Assembly: GCF_014836765.1 (NCBI RefSeq)
Contig: NZ_JACSQG010000001.1
Coordinates: 244,896-308,895 of the forward strand
DNA length: 64,000 bases
Direction: 5' to 3'
From: Serpens gallinarum
GTDB lineage: Bacteria > Pseudomonadota > Gammaproteobacteria > Pseudomonadales > Pseudomonadaceae
The notes below the pieces were generated by a model. The model was not told where the DNA came from. It saw only the letters and a program-made list of their open reading frames with translations, and did no database searches. Of this stretch, positions 18,853-27,880 are shown one piece after another. Numbering within the stretch: position 1 is the stretch's first letter; the number at the start of each line of letters is the position of its first letter. A program made the position numbers and the translations under genes.

Positions 18853-21030
18853 TTACAGGCCGTTCTTGGCCTTGTACTCGCGGCGGCGGCGGTGCAGCAC
18901 CGGCTCGGTGTAGCCGTTGGGCTGCTTGGCCCCTTCGAGGATCAATTCCAGCGACGCCTGGAAGGCGATGTTGTCGTCGAAGTTCGGTGCCATAGGCTTG
19001 TACAGGGCATCGTCGGCGTTCTGACGGTCCACTACCGCGGCCATGCGCTGCATGCTTTCCACAACCTGAGCCTCGGTGATGATGCCGTGGCGCAGCCAGT
19101 TGGCCAGCAACTGGCTGGAGATACGCAGGGTGGCGCGGTCTTCCATCAGGCCGATGTCATTGATGTCAGGCACTTTGGAGCAGCCAACACCCTGGTCGAT
19201 CCAGCGCACAACATAGCCCAGGATGCCCTGCACGTTGTTGTCGATCTCCTGTTGCTTCTCTTCGGCGGACCAGTTGGTGTCCTGGGCCAGTGGCAGGGTC
19301 AGGATATCGTCCAGCGAAGCGAATTGACGGCTGGCCAGCTCCTGCTGACGCGCGAACACATCCACCTTGTGGTAGTGCAGGGCGTGCAGGGTGGCGGCGG
19401 TTGGCGAGGGCACCCAGGCGGTGTTGGCGCCGGCCAGCGGGTGGCCAATCTTCTGTTCCATCATGCCGGCCATCAGGTCGGGCATGGCCCACATGCCCTT
19501 ACCGATCTGGGCACGGCCGGACAGGCCACAGTTGAGGCCGTGATCGACGTTCCAGTTTTCGTAGGCGGCAATCCACTTCTCCGCCTTCATGGCGGCCTTG
19601 CGCACGACGGGCCCGGCTTCCATCGAGGTGTGGATTTCATCGCCGGTACGGTCGAGGAAGCCGGTATTGATGAACACCACGCGCTCGCTGGCGGCCTTGA
19701 TGCAGGCCTTGAGGTTGACGGTGGTGCGGCGCTCTTCGTCCATGATGCCGACTTTGAGGGTGTTGCGCGTCACGCCCAGGACATCTTCGATGCGGTTGAA
19801 CAGTTCGTTGGTGAAGGCGACTTCTTCCGGGCCGTGCATCTTCGGCTTGACGATGTACAGCGAACCGGTGCGGCTGTTCTTGCGGGTGGTGTTGCCCTTG
19901 ATGTTGTGCAGGGCAATCAGGCTGGTCAGCAGGCCATCGAGGATGCCTTCCGGTACTTCGAAGCCGTCCTTGTCGATGATCGCATCGTTGGTCATCAGGT
20001 GGCCGACGTTGCGGATGAACAGCATTGAGCGGCCGTGCAGGTTCAGCTCGGAACCGTCCGCCTTGGTGTAGACGCGGTCCGGATTCATGGTGCGGGTAAA
20101 GGTCTTGCCGTCCTTGGTGACGGACTCGGCGAGGTCGCCCTTCATCAAGCCCAGCCAGCTGCGATAGACCACGGTCTTGTCGTCGGCGTCGACCGCGGCG
20201 GTGGAGTCTTCGCAGTCCATGATGGTGGTGACGGCGGCTTCCATCAGGATGTCTTTGACACCCGCTGCGTCGGTCTGGCCGATCGGGCTGTTGGCGTCGA
20301 TCTGGATTTCAAAGTGCAGGCCGTTGTTGTTCAGCAGCACGGCGCTCGGCGCGGCGGCTTCGCCCTGGAAAGCAATGAACTTGCCCGGCTGTTGCAGGCC
20401 GGTGGTGCTGCCGTCTTTCAGGCTGACGTCCAGTTGGCCATTGGCGATGCGATAGCCAGTGGCGTCAACGTGCGAGCCGTTGGCCAGCGGAGCGGCTTCG
20501 TCGAGAAAGGCGCGGGCGAAGGCGATGACCTTGTCGCCGCGTACCTTGTTGTAGCTTTTGGTTTTCTCGGCGCCGCCGTCTTCGCTGATGGCGTCGGTGC
20601 CGTAGAGCGCGTCGTACAGCGAACCCCAGCGGGCGTTGGCGGCGTTGAGAGCGAAACGGGCATTCATGATCGGCACCACCAGCTGCGGGCCGGCCATGGT
20701 GGCGATTTCAGCGTCGACGTTTTCGGTGGTGACCTTGAAGTCGGCCGGTTCGGGCAACAGGTAACCGATTTCCTGCAGGAAGGCCTTGTAGGCGACCGCA
20801 TCGTGGGCCTGGCCCTGGCGAGCAGCATGCCAGGCGTCGATTCGCGCTTGCAGCTCGTCACGCTTGGCAAGCAGGGCACGGTTCTTCGGCGCCAGGTCGT
20901 GGATGACGCCCGCGGCGCCTGCCCAGAAGGCATCGGCATTCAGGCCGGTGCCGGGAATGGCTTCGTTGTTCACGAAGTCAAAAAGAACTCTGGCGACCTG
21001 CAAGCCACCGATTTCAACGCGCTCAGTCAT
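18853..21030 (-). CDS. glcB: Malate synthase G (stand-alone copy)
   Basis: Condenses glyoxylate with acetyl-CoA to malate in the glyoxylate bypass. The 725-residue product has the type G features: [33 protein letters not shown], the Mg/glyoxylate region [27 protein letters not shown], and IMDEERRT preceding the catalytic Asp region. The ATG at 21030 is preceded by GAGG. It stands alone, flanked by a terminator and a MITE-like element. A second, clearly diverged 725-residue malate synthase G lies in the glc operon at 53183-55360. Confidence 0.98.
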   Translation of the reverse strand: MTERVEIGGLQVARVLFDFVNNEAIPGTGLNADAFWAGAAGVIHDLAPKNRALLAKRDELQARIDAWHAARQGQAHDAVAYKAFLQEIGYLLPEPADFKVTTENVDAEIATMAGPQLVVPIMNARFALNAANARWGSLYDALYGTDAISEDGGAEKTKSYNKVRGDKVIAFARAFLDEAAPLANGSHVDATGYRIANGQLDVSLKDGSTTGLQQPGKFIAFQGEAAAPSAVLLNNNGLHFEIQIDANSPIGQTDAAGVKDILMEAAVTTIMDCEDSTAAVDADDKTVVYRSWLGLMKGDLAESVTKDGKTFTRTMNPDRVYTKADGSELNLHGRSMLFIRNVGHLMTNDAIIDKDGFEVPEGILDGLLTSLIALHNIKGNTTRKNSRTGSLYIVKPKMHGPEEVAFTNELFNRIEDVLGVTRNTLKVGIMDEERRTTVNLKACIKAASERVVFINTGFLDRTGDEIHTSMEAGPVVRKAAMKAEKWIAAYENWNVDHGLNCGLSGRAQIGKGMWAMPDLMAGMMEQKIGHPLAGANTAWVPSPTAATLHALHYHKVDVFARQQELASRQFASLDDILTLPLAQDTNWSAEEKQQEIDNNVQGILGYVVRWIDQGVGCSKVPDINDIGLMEDRATLRISSQLLANWLRHGIITEAQVVESMQRMAAVVDRQNADDALYKPMAPNFDDNIAFQASLELILEGAKQPNGYTEPVLHRRRREYKAKNGL

Positions 21031-21145
21031 TATTCGCCTCACTTGATCTGCTCTACGATTGGTCTCGGATGCTTTTTTGTTCTTCTTGTAGTCCGAGCTG
21101 GCGGATACTACATGAAGACGAATGGAAAAACAGCGGGCCGGTGGT

Positions 21146-21324
21146 TAGGGTCTGTTGACGTTTCGTTCGCGGCCGCGCCGGCCCGACCCTTCGGGTTGCG
21201 CGGCAATGTCGCCATGCGGCGTTGCGGGACTTGGCAAGGGAATAACCATTGCCTTCGTCCCGCGCCTTGCCTGGCGACATTTGCCGCAGCAACGCGGCTC
21301 GCGACAAAACGTCAACAGACCCTA
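21146..21324. mobile_element. MITE-like element with 17-bp perfect inverted ends and TA flanks
   Basis: The sequence AGGGTCTGTTGACGTTT at 21147-21163 recurs as its exact reverse complement at 21307-21323. Both ends abut TA (21146-21147 and 21323-21324), as expected for a TA-target-duplicating element of the IS630/Tc1 type. Internal parts also pair, for example GCGGCAATGTCGCCA with TGGCGACATTTGCCGC, so the whole unit of about 177 bp is an imperfect hairpin. It has no coding capacity. It fills about half of the 368-bp spacer between divergent glcB and the GcvR-like gene. Confidence 0.8.
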
Positions 21325-21398
21325 CGGCCGTTCTGGCGGACTGTTCTATACCTAGTGAGCGGTCGTCGTCTTGCGACTTCTTACAGGAGCAGCCGAAC

Positions 21399-21935
21399 AT
21401 GGAGCATCTGGTATTCACCATCATTGCCCCGGATCAGCCGGGGCTGGTCGAACGCATCGCCCGCTGTGTCGCCGAACACGGCGGCAACTGGCTGGAAAGC
21501 CGCATGGCGCGCATGGCCGGTCAATTTGCCGGAATCCTGCGGGTAGCGGTGCCTGCCGAGTCCCACGAAGAATTGCTGGAAGCCTTGCAGGCATTGAATC
21601 AGCACGGCATACGCGTACTGGCCGAGCCTTGTGGGCCCGAGCCGGCCTGTACCTGGCGGCCGGTACAACTGGAGCTGGTGGGTGATGACCGCCCGGGCAT
21701 TCTGTACGACATCACTCGCGTGTTGACCGAGTTGGGAGTGAACATTGAAAAGCTGGAAACGGAAGTCGATGCCGCGCCCATGAGTAACGAAATGCTGTTT
21801 CGCGCCCATGCCTGGCTGGCCCTGCCGCTGGCGGTTAGCATAGAAAACCTGCAGGCGAGCCTGGAAACCCTGGCCGATGATCTAATGGTCGATGTGCATC
21901 TGCGTGTCGATGACGGCGAGGACCGCGCCCGATGA
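21399..21935 (+). CDS. GcvR-like ACT-domain regulatory protein
   Basis: A 178-residue protein made of two ACT domains: MEHLVFTIIAPDQPGLVERIARCVAEHGG at the N-terminus and VQLELVGDDRPGILYDITRVLTELGVNIEKLETEV from about residue 88. This is the layout of the glycine cleavage system repressor GcvR, which modulates GcvA by protein contact rather than DNA binding. CAGGAG precedes the ATG. The open frame extends upstream into the MITE-like element, but that part is not protein-like. It converges on rarD. An amino-acid-responsive role is likely; glycine specificity is inferred. Confidence 0.85.
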   Translation: MEHLVFTIIAPDQPGLVERIARCVAEHGGNWLESRMARMAGQFAGILRVAVPAESHEELLEALQALNQHGIRVLAEPCGPEPACTWRPVQLELVGDDRPGILYDITRVLTELGVNIEKLETEVDAAPMSNEMLFRAHAWLALPLAVSIENLQASLETLADDLMVDVHLRVDDGEDRAR

Positions 21936-21974
21936 ACATCTCCGGGCATCTGTGTAGCGAAGGGCACGCTCGCA

Positions 21975-22880
21975 CTACGAAACGACTCGACCTGGCTTGC
22001 TGCGGCGCAGGCTTAACCAAGCATCCACGCTGTAAACTGCCAGCGCAGCCCAAATGAAGGCGAAAGACAGCATGCGGGCCGGGTCGAAGTGTTCGCCAAA
22101 CAGGAAGATGGCCTGTAACAGCACCAATGTGGGTGCCAGGTATTGTAAAAACCCCAGCGTGGTGTACGGCAGGTGGCGCGCGGCGGCGTTGAAACACACC
22201 AGTGGCACCAAGGTAATGGGACCTGCGGCGGCCAGTAGCCAGGCCAGTGGCGTGCCCCAGAACTCCAGCTGACTGCTGACCGCAGCCGGGTGAAAAGCCA
22301 CCCAGAGCAAGGCCACCGGCAATAGCAGCCAGGTTTCCACCACCAGCCCCGGGAGCGCGGCTACCGGGGCTTGCTTGCGGATCAGCCCATAGATGCCAAA
22401 GCTCAGGGCCAAGCCCAGCGACACCCAGGGTAGGCTGCCCAGCTGCCAGATCTGCTGCGCCACGCCAATCAAGGCCAGCGCCACGGCCAACCACTGCAAG
22501 CGCCGCAGCCGCTCGCCGAGAATCAGCATGCCGAGCATCACGTTGACCAGCGGGTTGATGTAATAACCCAGGCTCGCCTCGAGCATCCGCTCGTTATTTA
22601 CGGCCCACACATAAATCAGCCAGTTGGCGGCGATCAGCGCGCCGCTCAAGGCCAGTACGGCAAAGCGTTTGGGATTGGCGCACAGCTCGCGCCACCAGCC
22701 GGGGTGCTTCCAGAACAGCAGCAGCACTGCGCCGCACAAGGCTGACCACAACACGCGATGAACAATGATCTCGGTTGCGGGAATACTTTCAATGGCTTTG
22801 AAATAGAGGGGAAACAGACCCCAGATGACGTAGGCGACGAGACCGAGCAAGTAGCCGCGACGCAGATTGGCGGGAGCCAT
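21975..22880 (-). CDS. rarD: EamA family transporter RarD
   Basis: A 301-residue integral membrane protein of the drug/metabolite transporter superfamily with about ten hydrophobic segments. The N-terminus GYLLGLVAYVIWGLFPLYFKAI and the motif NWLIYVWAVNNERMLEASLGYYINPLVNVMLG are RarD hallmarks. AAGGA lies 6-10 nt before the ATG. RarD proteins were named for chloramphenicol sensitivity, but their physiological substrate is not settled. Converges with the GcvR-like gene at a 39-bp gap without a clear terminator. Confidence 0.93.
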   Translation of the reverse strand: MAPANLRRGYLLGLVAYVIWGLFPLYFKAIESIPATEIIVHRVLWSALCGAVLLLFWKHPGWWRELCANPKRFAVLALSGALIAANWLIYVWAVNNERMLEASLGYYINPLVNVMLGMLILGERLRRLQWLAVALALIGVAQQIWQLGSLPWVSLGLALSFGIYGLIRKQAPVAALPGLVVETWLLLPVALLWVAFHPAAVSSQLEFWGTPLAWLLAAAGPITLVPLVCFNAAARHLPYTTLGFLQYLAPTLVLLQAIFLFGEHFDPARMLSFAFIWAALAVYSVDAWLSLRRSKPGRVVS

Positions 22881-22958
22881 GGAAATCCTTGATTAGGACG
22901 CTAACGATGCTGCCTAGTGTAAGCCTGTGTGCGGGTTTTGGCAGTTTCTGCAAAGCGT

Positions 22959-23933
22959 TCAGTACAAGCGCAACGGCTCTTCATCCAGCGCGGCGAGTTG
23001 TTCGCGTAGGGTGAGTATCTGGTCGCCCCAGTAACGCTCGCTGGCGAACCAGGGAAAGCTCGGCGGGAAGGCAGGGTCGTCCCAGCGGCGTGCCAGCCAG
23101 GCGCTGTGATGCATCAGGCGCAGGCTGCGCATGCCTTCGATCAATGGCAGTTCGCGGGTTTGGAAATCGTGAAATTCCTGATAACCCTCCACCAGTTCGG
23201 AGAGTTGGCGCAGGCGTTCCTGGCGGTCGCCGGCCAGCATCATCCACAGGTCTTGAATCGCCGGACCCATACGTGAGTCGTCGAGATCGACGATGTGGAA
23301 ACTGTCGTCGCGGTGCAGCAGGTTGCCGGGGTGGCAATCACCGTGCAGGCGAATGCTGTCGTAGCATACTCGGGCGAACAGTTCGTCGAGGCGCTTGAGC
23401 AGGTCACGGGCCACGGATTCGTATGCCGGCAATAGGCCCGACGGAATAAAGCCGCCATCTAGCAGGGTCGCCAGGGATTCGTGACCAAAGTTATCCACCG
23501 TCAGGGCTTCGCGTTCCAGAAACGGCCGGCTGGCGCCTACGGCGTGCATGCGACCGAGCAACTGGCCGAAGCGGTACAGCTGATCGAGATTGCCGGGTTC
23601 CGGCGCGCGGCCGCCCCGGCGGGGGAATAGTGCGAAGCGAAAGCCGGCGTGCTCGAATAGGCTTTCATTGTCGCGACGTAGCGGTGCGACGACGGGAATT
23701 TCCTGCTCGGCCAATTCCTGGCTGAAGGCGTGCTCCTCGCGGATAGCGGCGTCGCTCCACCGGCCGGGGCGATAAAACTTGGCGATCAGCGGCACGCTGT
23801 CTTCAATGCCCACCTGATAGACGCGGTTCTCGTAACTGTTGAGCGCCAGCACGCGGGCGTCGCTCAGGTAGCCGAGGCTTTCCACGGCATCCAGCACCAG
23901 ATCGGGGGTGAGACTGGAAAAAGGGTGCGACAT
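22959..23933 (-). CDS. srkA: Stress response serine/threonine kinase SrkA (YihE)
   Basis: A 324-residue aminoglycoside-phosphotransferase-fold kinase. It has LNSYENRVYQV and LIAKFYRPGRWS near the N-terminus, the catalytic loop IRLHGDCHPGNLL and the metal-binding HIVDLDDSRMGPA. YihE/SrkA is a Ser/Thr kinase linked to envelope stress and protection from stress-induced death. ATG at 23933 starts the conserved MSHPFSSLTPDLVLDAVESLGY. The open frame continues upstream through the PanZ-like gene region and is rejected there. It lies 16 bp downstream of that gene, probably cotranscribed. Confidence 0.92.
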   Translation of the reverse strand: MSHPFSSLTPDLVLDAVESLGYLSDARVLALNSYENRVYQVGIEDSVPLIAKFYRPGRWSDAAIREEHAFSQELAEQEIPVVAPLRRDNESLFEHAGFRFALFPRRGGRAPEPGNLDQLYRFGQLLGRMHAVGASRPFLEREALTVDNFGHESLATLLDGGFIPSGLLPAYESVARDLLKRLDELFARVCYDSIRLHGDCHPGNLLHRDDSFHIVDLDDSRMGPAIQDLWMMLAGDRQERLRQLSELVEGYQEFHDFQTRELPLIEGMRSLRLMHHSAWLARRWDDPAFPPSFPWFASERYWGDQILTLREQLAALDEEPLRLY

Positions 23934-23949
23934 GGAGGTGGACTTCCGT

Positions 23950-24348
23950 TCAGAGTGCTTCCAGGGACAGCTGATGGTGCGCAGCCAGACGTTGCGCAGC
24001 AGTCTGACCGGGGTTGGCGGCAAGTACCAGCGGCACGTCGGCTTCGCGGGCCAAGCGTCGCGTTTCGTCGAGCAGGCGCTGGGCGACGCCACGACCGCGA
24101 GTCAGTTCGCGCACGCACAGGTGCGTAAGCCGCCAGCGGTCCGCCAGTCGCTCCAGTCGCGCAGCACCCAGAAGGCGGCCGTTAAAGCGGCCGACCAGCA
24201 GGCATTGGTTCGCCAGGGCGTCGTCGATCAAGGCGCTAGCCTGGGGATAAGGCGCCAGCAACCACTCGGGCGCATCGGCATAGATGAGTTCCAGATCGCG
24301 GCGGTCCTGGGGTGAGGCGTGGCTGAGGTTTTCGACGTAGACGGGCAT
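23950..24348 (-). CDS. PanZ/PanM-like GNAT acetyl-CoA sensor
   Basis: A 132-residue GNAT domain: QDRRDLELIYADAP, LLVGRFNGRLLGAARL, HLCVRELTRGRGVAQRLLDE (acetyl-CoA pyrophosphate loop R-G-x-G-x-A) and VLAANPGQTAAQRLAAHH. The arrangement QDRRDL...GRFNGRLLGA...VRELTRGRGV closely follows PanZ (PanM) of E. coli, which binds acetyl-CoA and triggers PanD maturation and inhibition in pantothenate synthesis. Alternatively it is an ordinary N-acetyltransferase. Start at 24348 is chosen because the GNAT fold begins there. Confidence 0.72.
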   Translation of the reverse strand: MPVYVENLSHASPQDRRDLELIYADAPEWLLAPYPQASALIDDALANQCLLVGRFNGRLLGAARLERLADRWRLTHLCVRELTRGRGVAQRLLDETRRLAREADVPLVLAANPGQTAAQRLAAHHQLSLEAL

Positions 24349-24572
24349 GGTTCCGGTTTTCAATACGTGAGTCGTACAGCCCTTGGGCTTGGCGGCGAAA
24401 TACGGTATCAAGCGCCACTGCTTTGTGCACGCACTGGGGCGGTATGTCGCCCAGGCGTGTGACAGGTGGTGGGTTACGTTGTAAGCCCGGCAATTATCGG
24501 TAAAAGCCGAACAGGTTATCGGCGTAAAACGACCGGCGCGCCGCGCGGCTTCAAGCCGTGGGCGTTCCGGCC

Positions 24573-24578
24573 TATAAT
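24573..24578 (+). promoter_or_regulatory. -10 element (TATAAT) upstream of hisB
   Basis: A perfect TATAAT lies 42-47 bp before the hisB start. The matching -35 position (24550-24555, TTCAAG) is weak. No attenuator leader peptide rich in His is visible between it and hisB. Confidence 0.5.
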
Positions 24579-24619
24579 GTCCGCCCTTTCGCCCCCTGAT
24601 TTTTATTGCGGAGCTGGTA

Positions 24620-25213
24620 ATGGTCGAACGTAAGGCGTCCGTTGAACGCAACACCCTGGAAACCCGCATCAAGGTTTCAATCAACCTGGATGGCACTGGC
24701 CAGGCGCGTTTCGCCATCGGCGTGCCCTTTTTGGAGCACATGCTTGACCAGATCGCTCGTCATGGTCTGATCGACCTGGACATCGAATGCCAGGGCGACA
24801 CCCACATCGACGATCACCACACCGTGGAAGACGTCGGCATCACCCTCGGCCAGGCCTTCGCCAAGGCCATCGGCGACAAGAAGGGCCTGGTGCGCTACGG
24901 CCATTCCTACGTGCCGCTGGATGAAGCGCTGTCGCGTGTGGTCATCGACTTCTCCGGGCGTCCCGGCCTGACCATGAACGTGCCCTTTACCCGCGCGGTG
25001 GTCGGCAAGTTCGATGTCGACCTGTTCCAGGAATTCTTCCAGGGCTTCGTCAACCATGCCCTGGTGACCTTGCACATCGATAACCTGCGCGGCACCAATA
25101 CCCACCACCAGATCGAGACGGTGTTCAAGGCCTTTGGCCGCGCCCTGCGCATGGCCATCAGCGAAGATCCGCGCATGGCGGGGCAAATGCCGTCCACCAA
25201 GGGATGCCTGTGA
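24620..25213 (+). CDS. hisB: Imidazoleglycerol-phosphate dehydratase HisB
   Basis: Sixth step of histidine synthesis, dehydrating IGP. The 197-residue protein is the monofunctional dehydratase without the N-terminal phosphatase found in enterobacteria. Metal-binding motifs [10 protein letters not shown] (about 68-77) and the C-terminal [20 protein letters not shown] are intact. GGAG precedes the ATG. Its TGA overlaps the ATG of hisH by one base. First gene of hisB-hisH-DUF2164-hisA-hisF. Confidence 0.98.
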   Translation: MVERKASVERNTLETRIKVSINLDGTGQARFAIGVPFLEHMLDQIARHGLIDLDIECQGDTHIDDHHTVEDVGITLGQAFAKAIGDKKGLVRYGHSYVPLDEALSRVVIDFSGRPGLTMNVPFTRAVVGKFDVDLFQEFFQGFVNHALVTLHIDNLRGTNTHHQIETVFKAFGRALRMAISEDPRMAGQMPSTKGCL

Positions 25214-25851
25214 TGCAAACCGTTGCCGTTATTGATTACGGCATGGGCAACCTGCACTCGGTGGCCAAGGCCCTCGAGCATGTCGGCGCCGGCAAGGTGC
25301 TGGTGACCAGCGACGCCCAGGTGATCCGCGAGGCGGATCGCGTGGTCTTTCCGGGCGTCGGTGCGATTCGTGACTGCATGGCAGAGATCCGCCGCCTGGG
25401 GTTTGATGAGCTGGTGCGCGAAGTCAGCGTCGATCGGCCGTTTCTCGGTATCTGCGTCGGCATGCAAGCGTTGCTGGAGCGCAGCGAGGAGAACGACGGG
25501 GTCGATTGCATTGGCTTGTTCCCCGGTCAGGTGCGTTACTTCGGCAAGGACCTGCATGAGGACGGCGAGCACCTGAAAGTGCCCCACATGGGCTGGAACG
25601 AAGTCGAGCAGAACGTGCCCCACCCGCTGTGGCACAACATCCCCGACCGGGCGCGCTTCTACTTCGTCCACAGCTACTACATCGAGGCGGGCAACCCCAA
25701 GCAGGTGGTCGGTCGCGGCCACTACGGCGTGGATTTCGCCGCCGCACTGGCTGACGGCTCGCGCTTCGCCGTGCAGTTCCACCCGGAAAAAAGCCACACC
25801 CACGGCCTGCAGTTGCTACAGAATTTTGTCGCCTGGGATGGCAGGTGGTAA
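25213..25851 (+). CDS. hisH: Imidazole glycerol phosphate synthase, glutamine amidotransferase subunit HisH
   Basis: Supplies ammonia from glutamine to HisF. The 212-residue class I amidotransferase has the oxyanion loop [10 protein letters not shown], the nucleophile Cys81 in [12 protein letters not shown] and the His/Glu pair in VQFHPEKSH. The ATG at 25213 is used (TGATG junction with hisB); an in-frame ATG at 25204 lies inside hisB and would add three residues. Confidence 0.97.
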   Translation: MQTVAVIDYGMGNLHSVAKALEHVGAGKVLVTSDAQVIREADRVVFPGVGAIRDCMAEIRRLGFDELVREVSVDRPFLGICVGMQALLERSEENDGVDCIGLFPGQVRYFGKDLHEDGEHLKVPHMGWNEVEQNVPHPLWHNIPDRARFYFVHSYYIEAGNPKQVVGRGHYGVDFAAALADGSRFAVQFHPEKSHTHGLQLLQNFVAWDGRW

Positions 25852-26111
25852 TGAGTCGCGCGAAGGCCAGGGTGCCATCCCTCAGCCTTGAGCCTGCCCA
25901 GGAGCAGGTTGCGGTGCAGGTGCTGCAGCGCTTTCTCGAAGAGCGCTTCGAACTGGAGCTGGGTTCGTTCGAGGTGCAGGAAGTGCTGGAGCTCATCGGC
26001 CGCGAAATTGCCCCGCATTACTATGACAAGGCGATTGCTGATGTGCAGACGGTGCTGGCCGACCGTTTCGCCAGTATTGAAAGCGATGTCTGGGCACTCG
26101 AGAAGAGTTGA
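25851..26111 (+). CDS. DUF2164 family protein inside the his operon
   Basis: An 86-residue acidic, helical protein with the DUF2164 pattern: VLQRFLEERFELELGSFEVQEVLELIGREIAPHYYDKAIADVQ. Its ATG shares a base with the hisH stop (TAATG), so it is translationally coupled to a glutamine amidotransferase subunit. Members of this family have no established function. The tight fit between hisH and hisA suggests a supporting role for IGP synthase or a hitchhiking gene; neither can be decided from sequence. Confidence 0.85.
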   Translation: MSRAKARVPSLSLEPAQEQVAVQVLQRFLEERFELELGSFEVQEVLELIGREIAPHYYDKAIADVQTVLADRFASIESDVWALEKS

Positions 26112-26150
26112 CCCGTCTTGGAATTTCACTGATTTGAACAGGTTCGAGTA

Positions 26151-26888
26151 ATGCTGATTATCCCCGCTATCGATCTCAAGGACGGCGCCTGCGTGCGTCT
26201 GCGCCAGGGCCGCATGGAAGACTCCACGGTGTTCTCCGATGACCCGGTGAGCATGGCCGCCAAGTGGGTCGAGGGTGGTTGCCGCCGCCTGCACCTAGTC
26301 GACCTCAATGGTGCTTTCGAAGGCCAGCCGGTCAACGGTGAAGTCGTCACCGCCATCGCCAAGCGCTATCCGAACCTGCCGATCCAGATCGGTGGCGGCA
26401 TCCGCTCGTTGGAAACCATCGAGCACTATGTGCGCGCCGGCGTCAGCTACGTGATTATCGGCACCAAGGCGGTCAAGGAGCCAGAGTTCGTCGCCGAGGC
26501 CTGCAAGGCCTTCCCGGGCAAGGTGATCGTCGGTCTGGACGCCAAAGATGGTTTCGTTGCTACTGATGGCTGGGCTGAAGTGTCCAGCGTGCAAGCCGTG
26601 GACCTGGCCCGTCGTTTCGAGGCCGACGGCGTCTCCGCCATCGTCTACACCGACATTGCCAAAGACGGCATGATGCAGGGCTGCAACGTCGAAGCCACCG
26701 CCGCCCTGGCCGCTGCCAGCCGCATTCCGGTGATCGCCTCCGGCGGCATTCATAACCTGGGTGACATCCAGAAGCTGCTCAATGCCCGCGCGCCGGGCAT
26801 CGTCGGCGCCATCACCGGTCGGGCCATTTATGAAGGCACGCTGGACGTGGCTGAAGCCCAGGCGCTCTGCGACAACTTCAAAGCGTGA
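26151..26888 (+). CDS. hisA: ProFAR isomerase HisA
   Basis: Amadori isomerase converting ProFAR to PRFAR. A 245-residue TIM barrel beginning [12 protein letters not shown] with catalytic Asp8. It also has IGGGIRS (phosphate loop), [12 protein letters not shown] with the second catalytic Asp, and ASGGIHN near the C-terminus. It sits 39 bp after the DUF2164 gene. HisA and HisF share the half-barrel duplication visible here. Confidence 0.98.
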   Translation: MLIIPAIDLKDGACVRLRQGRMEDSTVFSDDPVSMAAKWVEGGCRRLHLVDLNGAFEGQPVNGEVVTAIAKRYPNLPIQIGGGIRSLETIEHYVRAGVSYVIIGTKAVKEPEFVAEACKAFPGKVIVGLDAKDGFVATDGWAEVSSVQAVDLARRFEADGVSAIVYTDIAKDGMMQGCNVEATAALAAASRIPVIASGGIHNLGDIQKLLNARAPGIVGAITGRAIYEGTLDVAEAQALCDNFKA

Positions 26889-26895
26889 ATCCGGC

Positions 26896-26964
26896 GTAGG
26901 GTGGAAAACCGCGAAGCGTTTTCTACCTGTCGATGGTGGACAAGCACAGCGTTGTCCACCCTAC
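26896..26964. repeat. GTAGGGTGGA-family palindromic repeat between hisA and hisF
   Basis: GTAGGGTGGAAAACC at the left end faces GTTGTCCACCCTAC at the right end, with GCG-rich and GTCGATGGTGGACAA inner parts. It is the same family as the units at 6941-7035, 49607-49680 and 49799-49871. It fills most of the 96-bp hisA-hisF gap, so the hisF leader is formed by the repeat. Confidence 0.75.
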
Positions 26965-26984
26965 AGAACTGCGAGAGCACCAAT

Positions 26985-27755
26985 ATGGCACTGGCCAAAC
27001 GCATCATCCCCTGCCTCGACGTGGACAACGGTCGCGTGGTGAAGGGCGTCAAGTTCGAGAACATCCGCGATGCCGGCGACCCGGTGGAGATTGCCCGCCG
27101 CTACAACGAGCAGGGCGCCGACGAGATCACCTTTCTCGACATTACCGCCAGCGTCGACGGCCGCGATACCACCCTGCACACCGTCGAGCGCATGGCTAGC
27201 CAGGTGTTCATCCCGCTGACCGTGGGCGGCGGCGTACGCACCGTGCATGACATCCGCAACCTGCTGAATGCCGGCGCCGACAAGGTGTCGATCAACACCG
27301 CCGCAGTGTTCAATCCGGAGTTCGTCGGCGAGGCCGCGCAGCGCTTTGGCTCGCAGTGCATTGTCGTCGCCATCGACGCCAAGAAGGTCTCCAAGCCGGG
27401 TGAAACCCCGCGCTGGGAAATCTTCACTCACGGCGGACGCAAGCCGACCGGTCTGGATGCTGTGCTCTGGGCCAAGAAGATGGAAGATCTGGGCGCCGGC
27501 GAAATCCTGCTGACCAGCATGGACCAGGACGGCGTGAAAAGCGGTTACGACCTGGGCGTGACCCGCGCGATCAGCGAGACCGTAGGCATTCCTGTGATTG
27601 CGTCGGGCGGCGTGGGCAACTTGCAGCACCTGGCTGACGGCATCATTGAAGGCAAGGCCGATGCAGTATTGGCGGCCAGTATCTTCCACTTCGGCGAATA
27701 CACCGTGCCGGAGGCCAAGGCTTACCTGGCCGCGCGTGGCATCGTCGTCCGGTAA
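26985..27755 (+). CDS. hisF: Imidazole glycerol phosphate synthase, cyclase subunit HisF
   Basis: Synthase partner of HisH; makes IGP and AICAR from PRFAR and ammonia. The 256-residue TIM barrel starts [21 protein letters not shown] with catalytic Asp12. It also has [16 protein letters not shown] with the second Asp, [15 protein letters not shown] and ASGGVGN. ATG at 26985 is used; an upstream in-frame extension consists of repeat sequence. Last gene of the cluster, ended by a terminator. Confidence 0.98.
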   Translation: MALAKRIIPCLDVDNGRVVKGVKFENIRDAGDPVEIARRYNEQGADEITFLDITASVDGRDTTLHTVERMASQVFIPLTVGGGVRTVHDIRNLLNAGADKVSINTAAVFNPEFVGEAAQRFGSQCIVVAIDAKKVSKPGETPRWEIFTHGGRKPTGLDAVLWAKKMEDLGAGEILLTSMDQDGVKSGYDLGVTRAISETVGIPVIASGGVGNLQHLADGIIEGKADAVLAASIFHFGEYTVPEAKAYLAARGIVVR

Positions 27756-27768
27756 GTTTTGTAGCGTC

Positions 27769-27808
27769 AAAAAAAAGCGGTCAAGGCTAGGTCTTGGCCG
27801 CCTTTTTT
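27769..27808 (+). terminator. Intrinsic terminator after hisF
   Basis: GCGGTCAAG pairs with CTTGGCCGC (one G-U) over a short loop, preceded by an A-run and followed by six T. It also faces the convergent deacetylase gene, and the A-run would help termination there. Confidence 0.88.
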
Positions 27809-27880
27809 GTTTTTGATCGCAGTGGTGGAGGTGAAGCGGCGACCTCGCCGCGAAGCTGTTAACCAACCTTCTTGGGGCGA

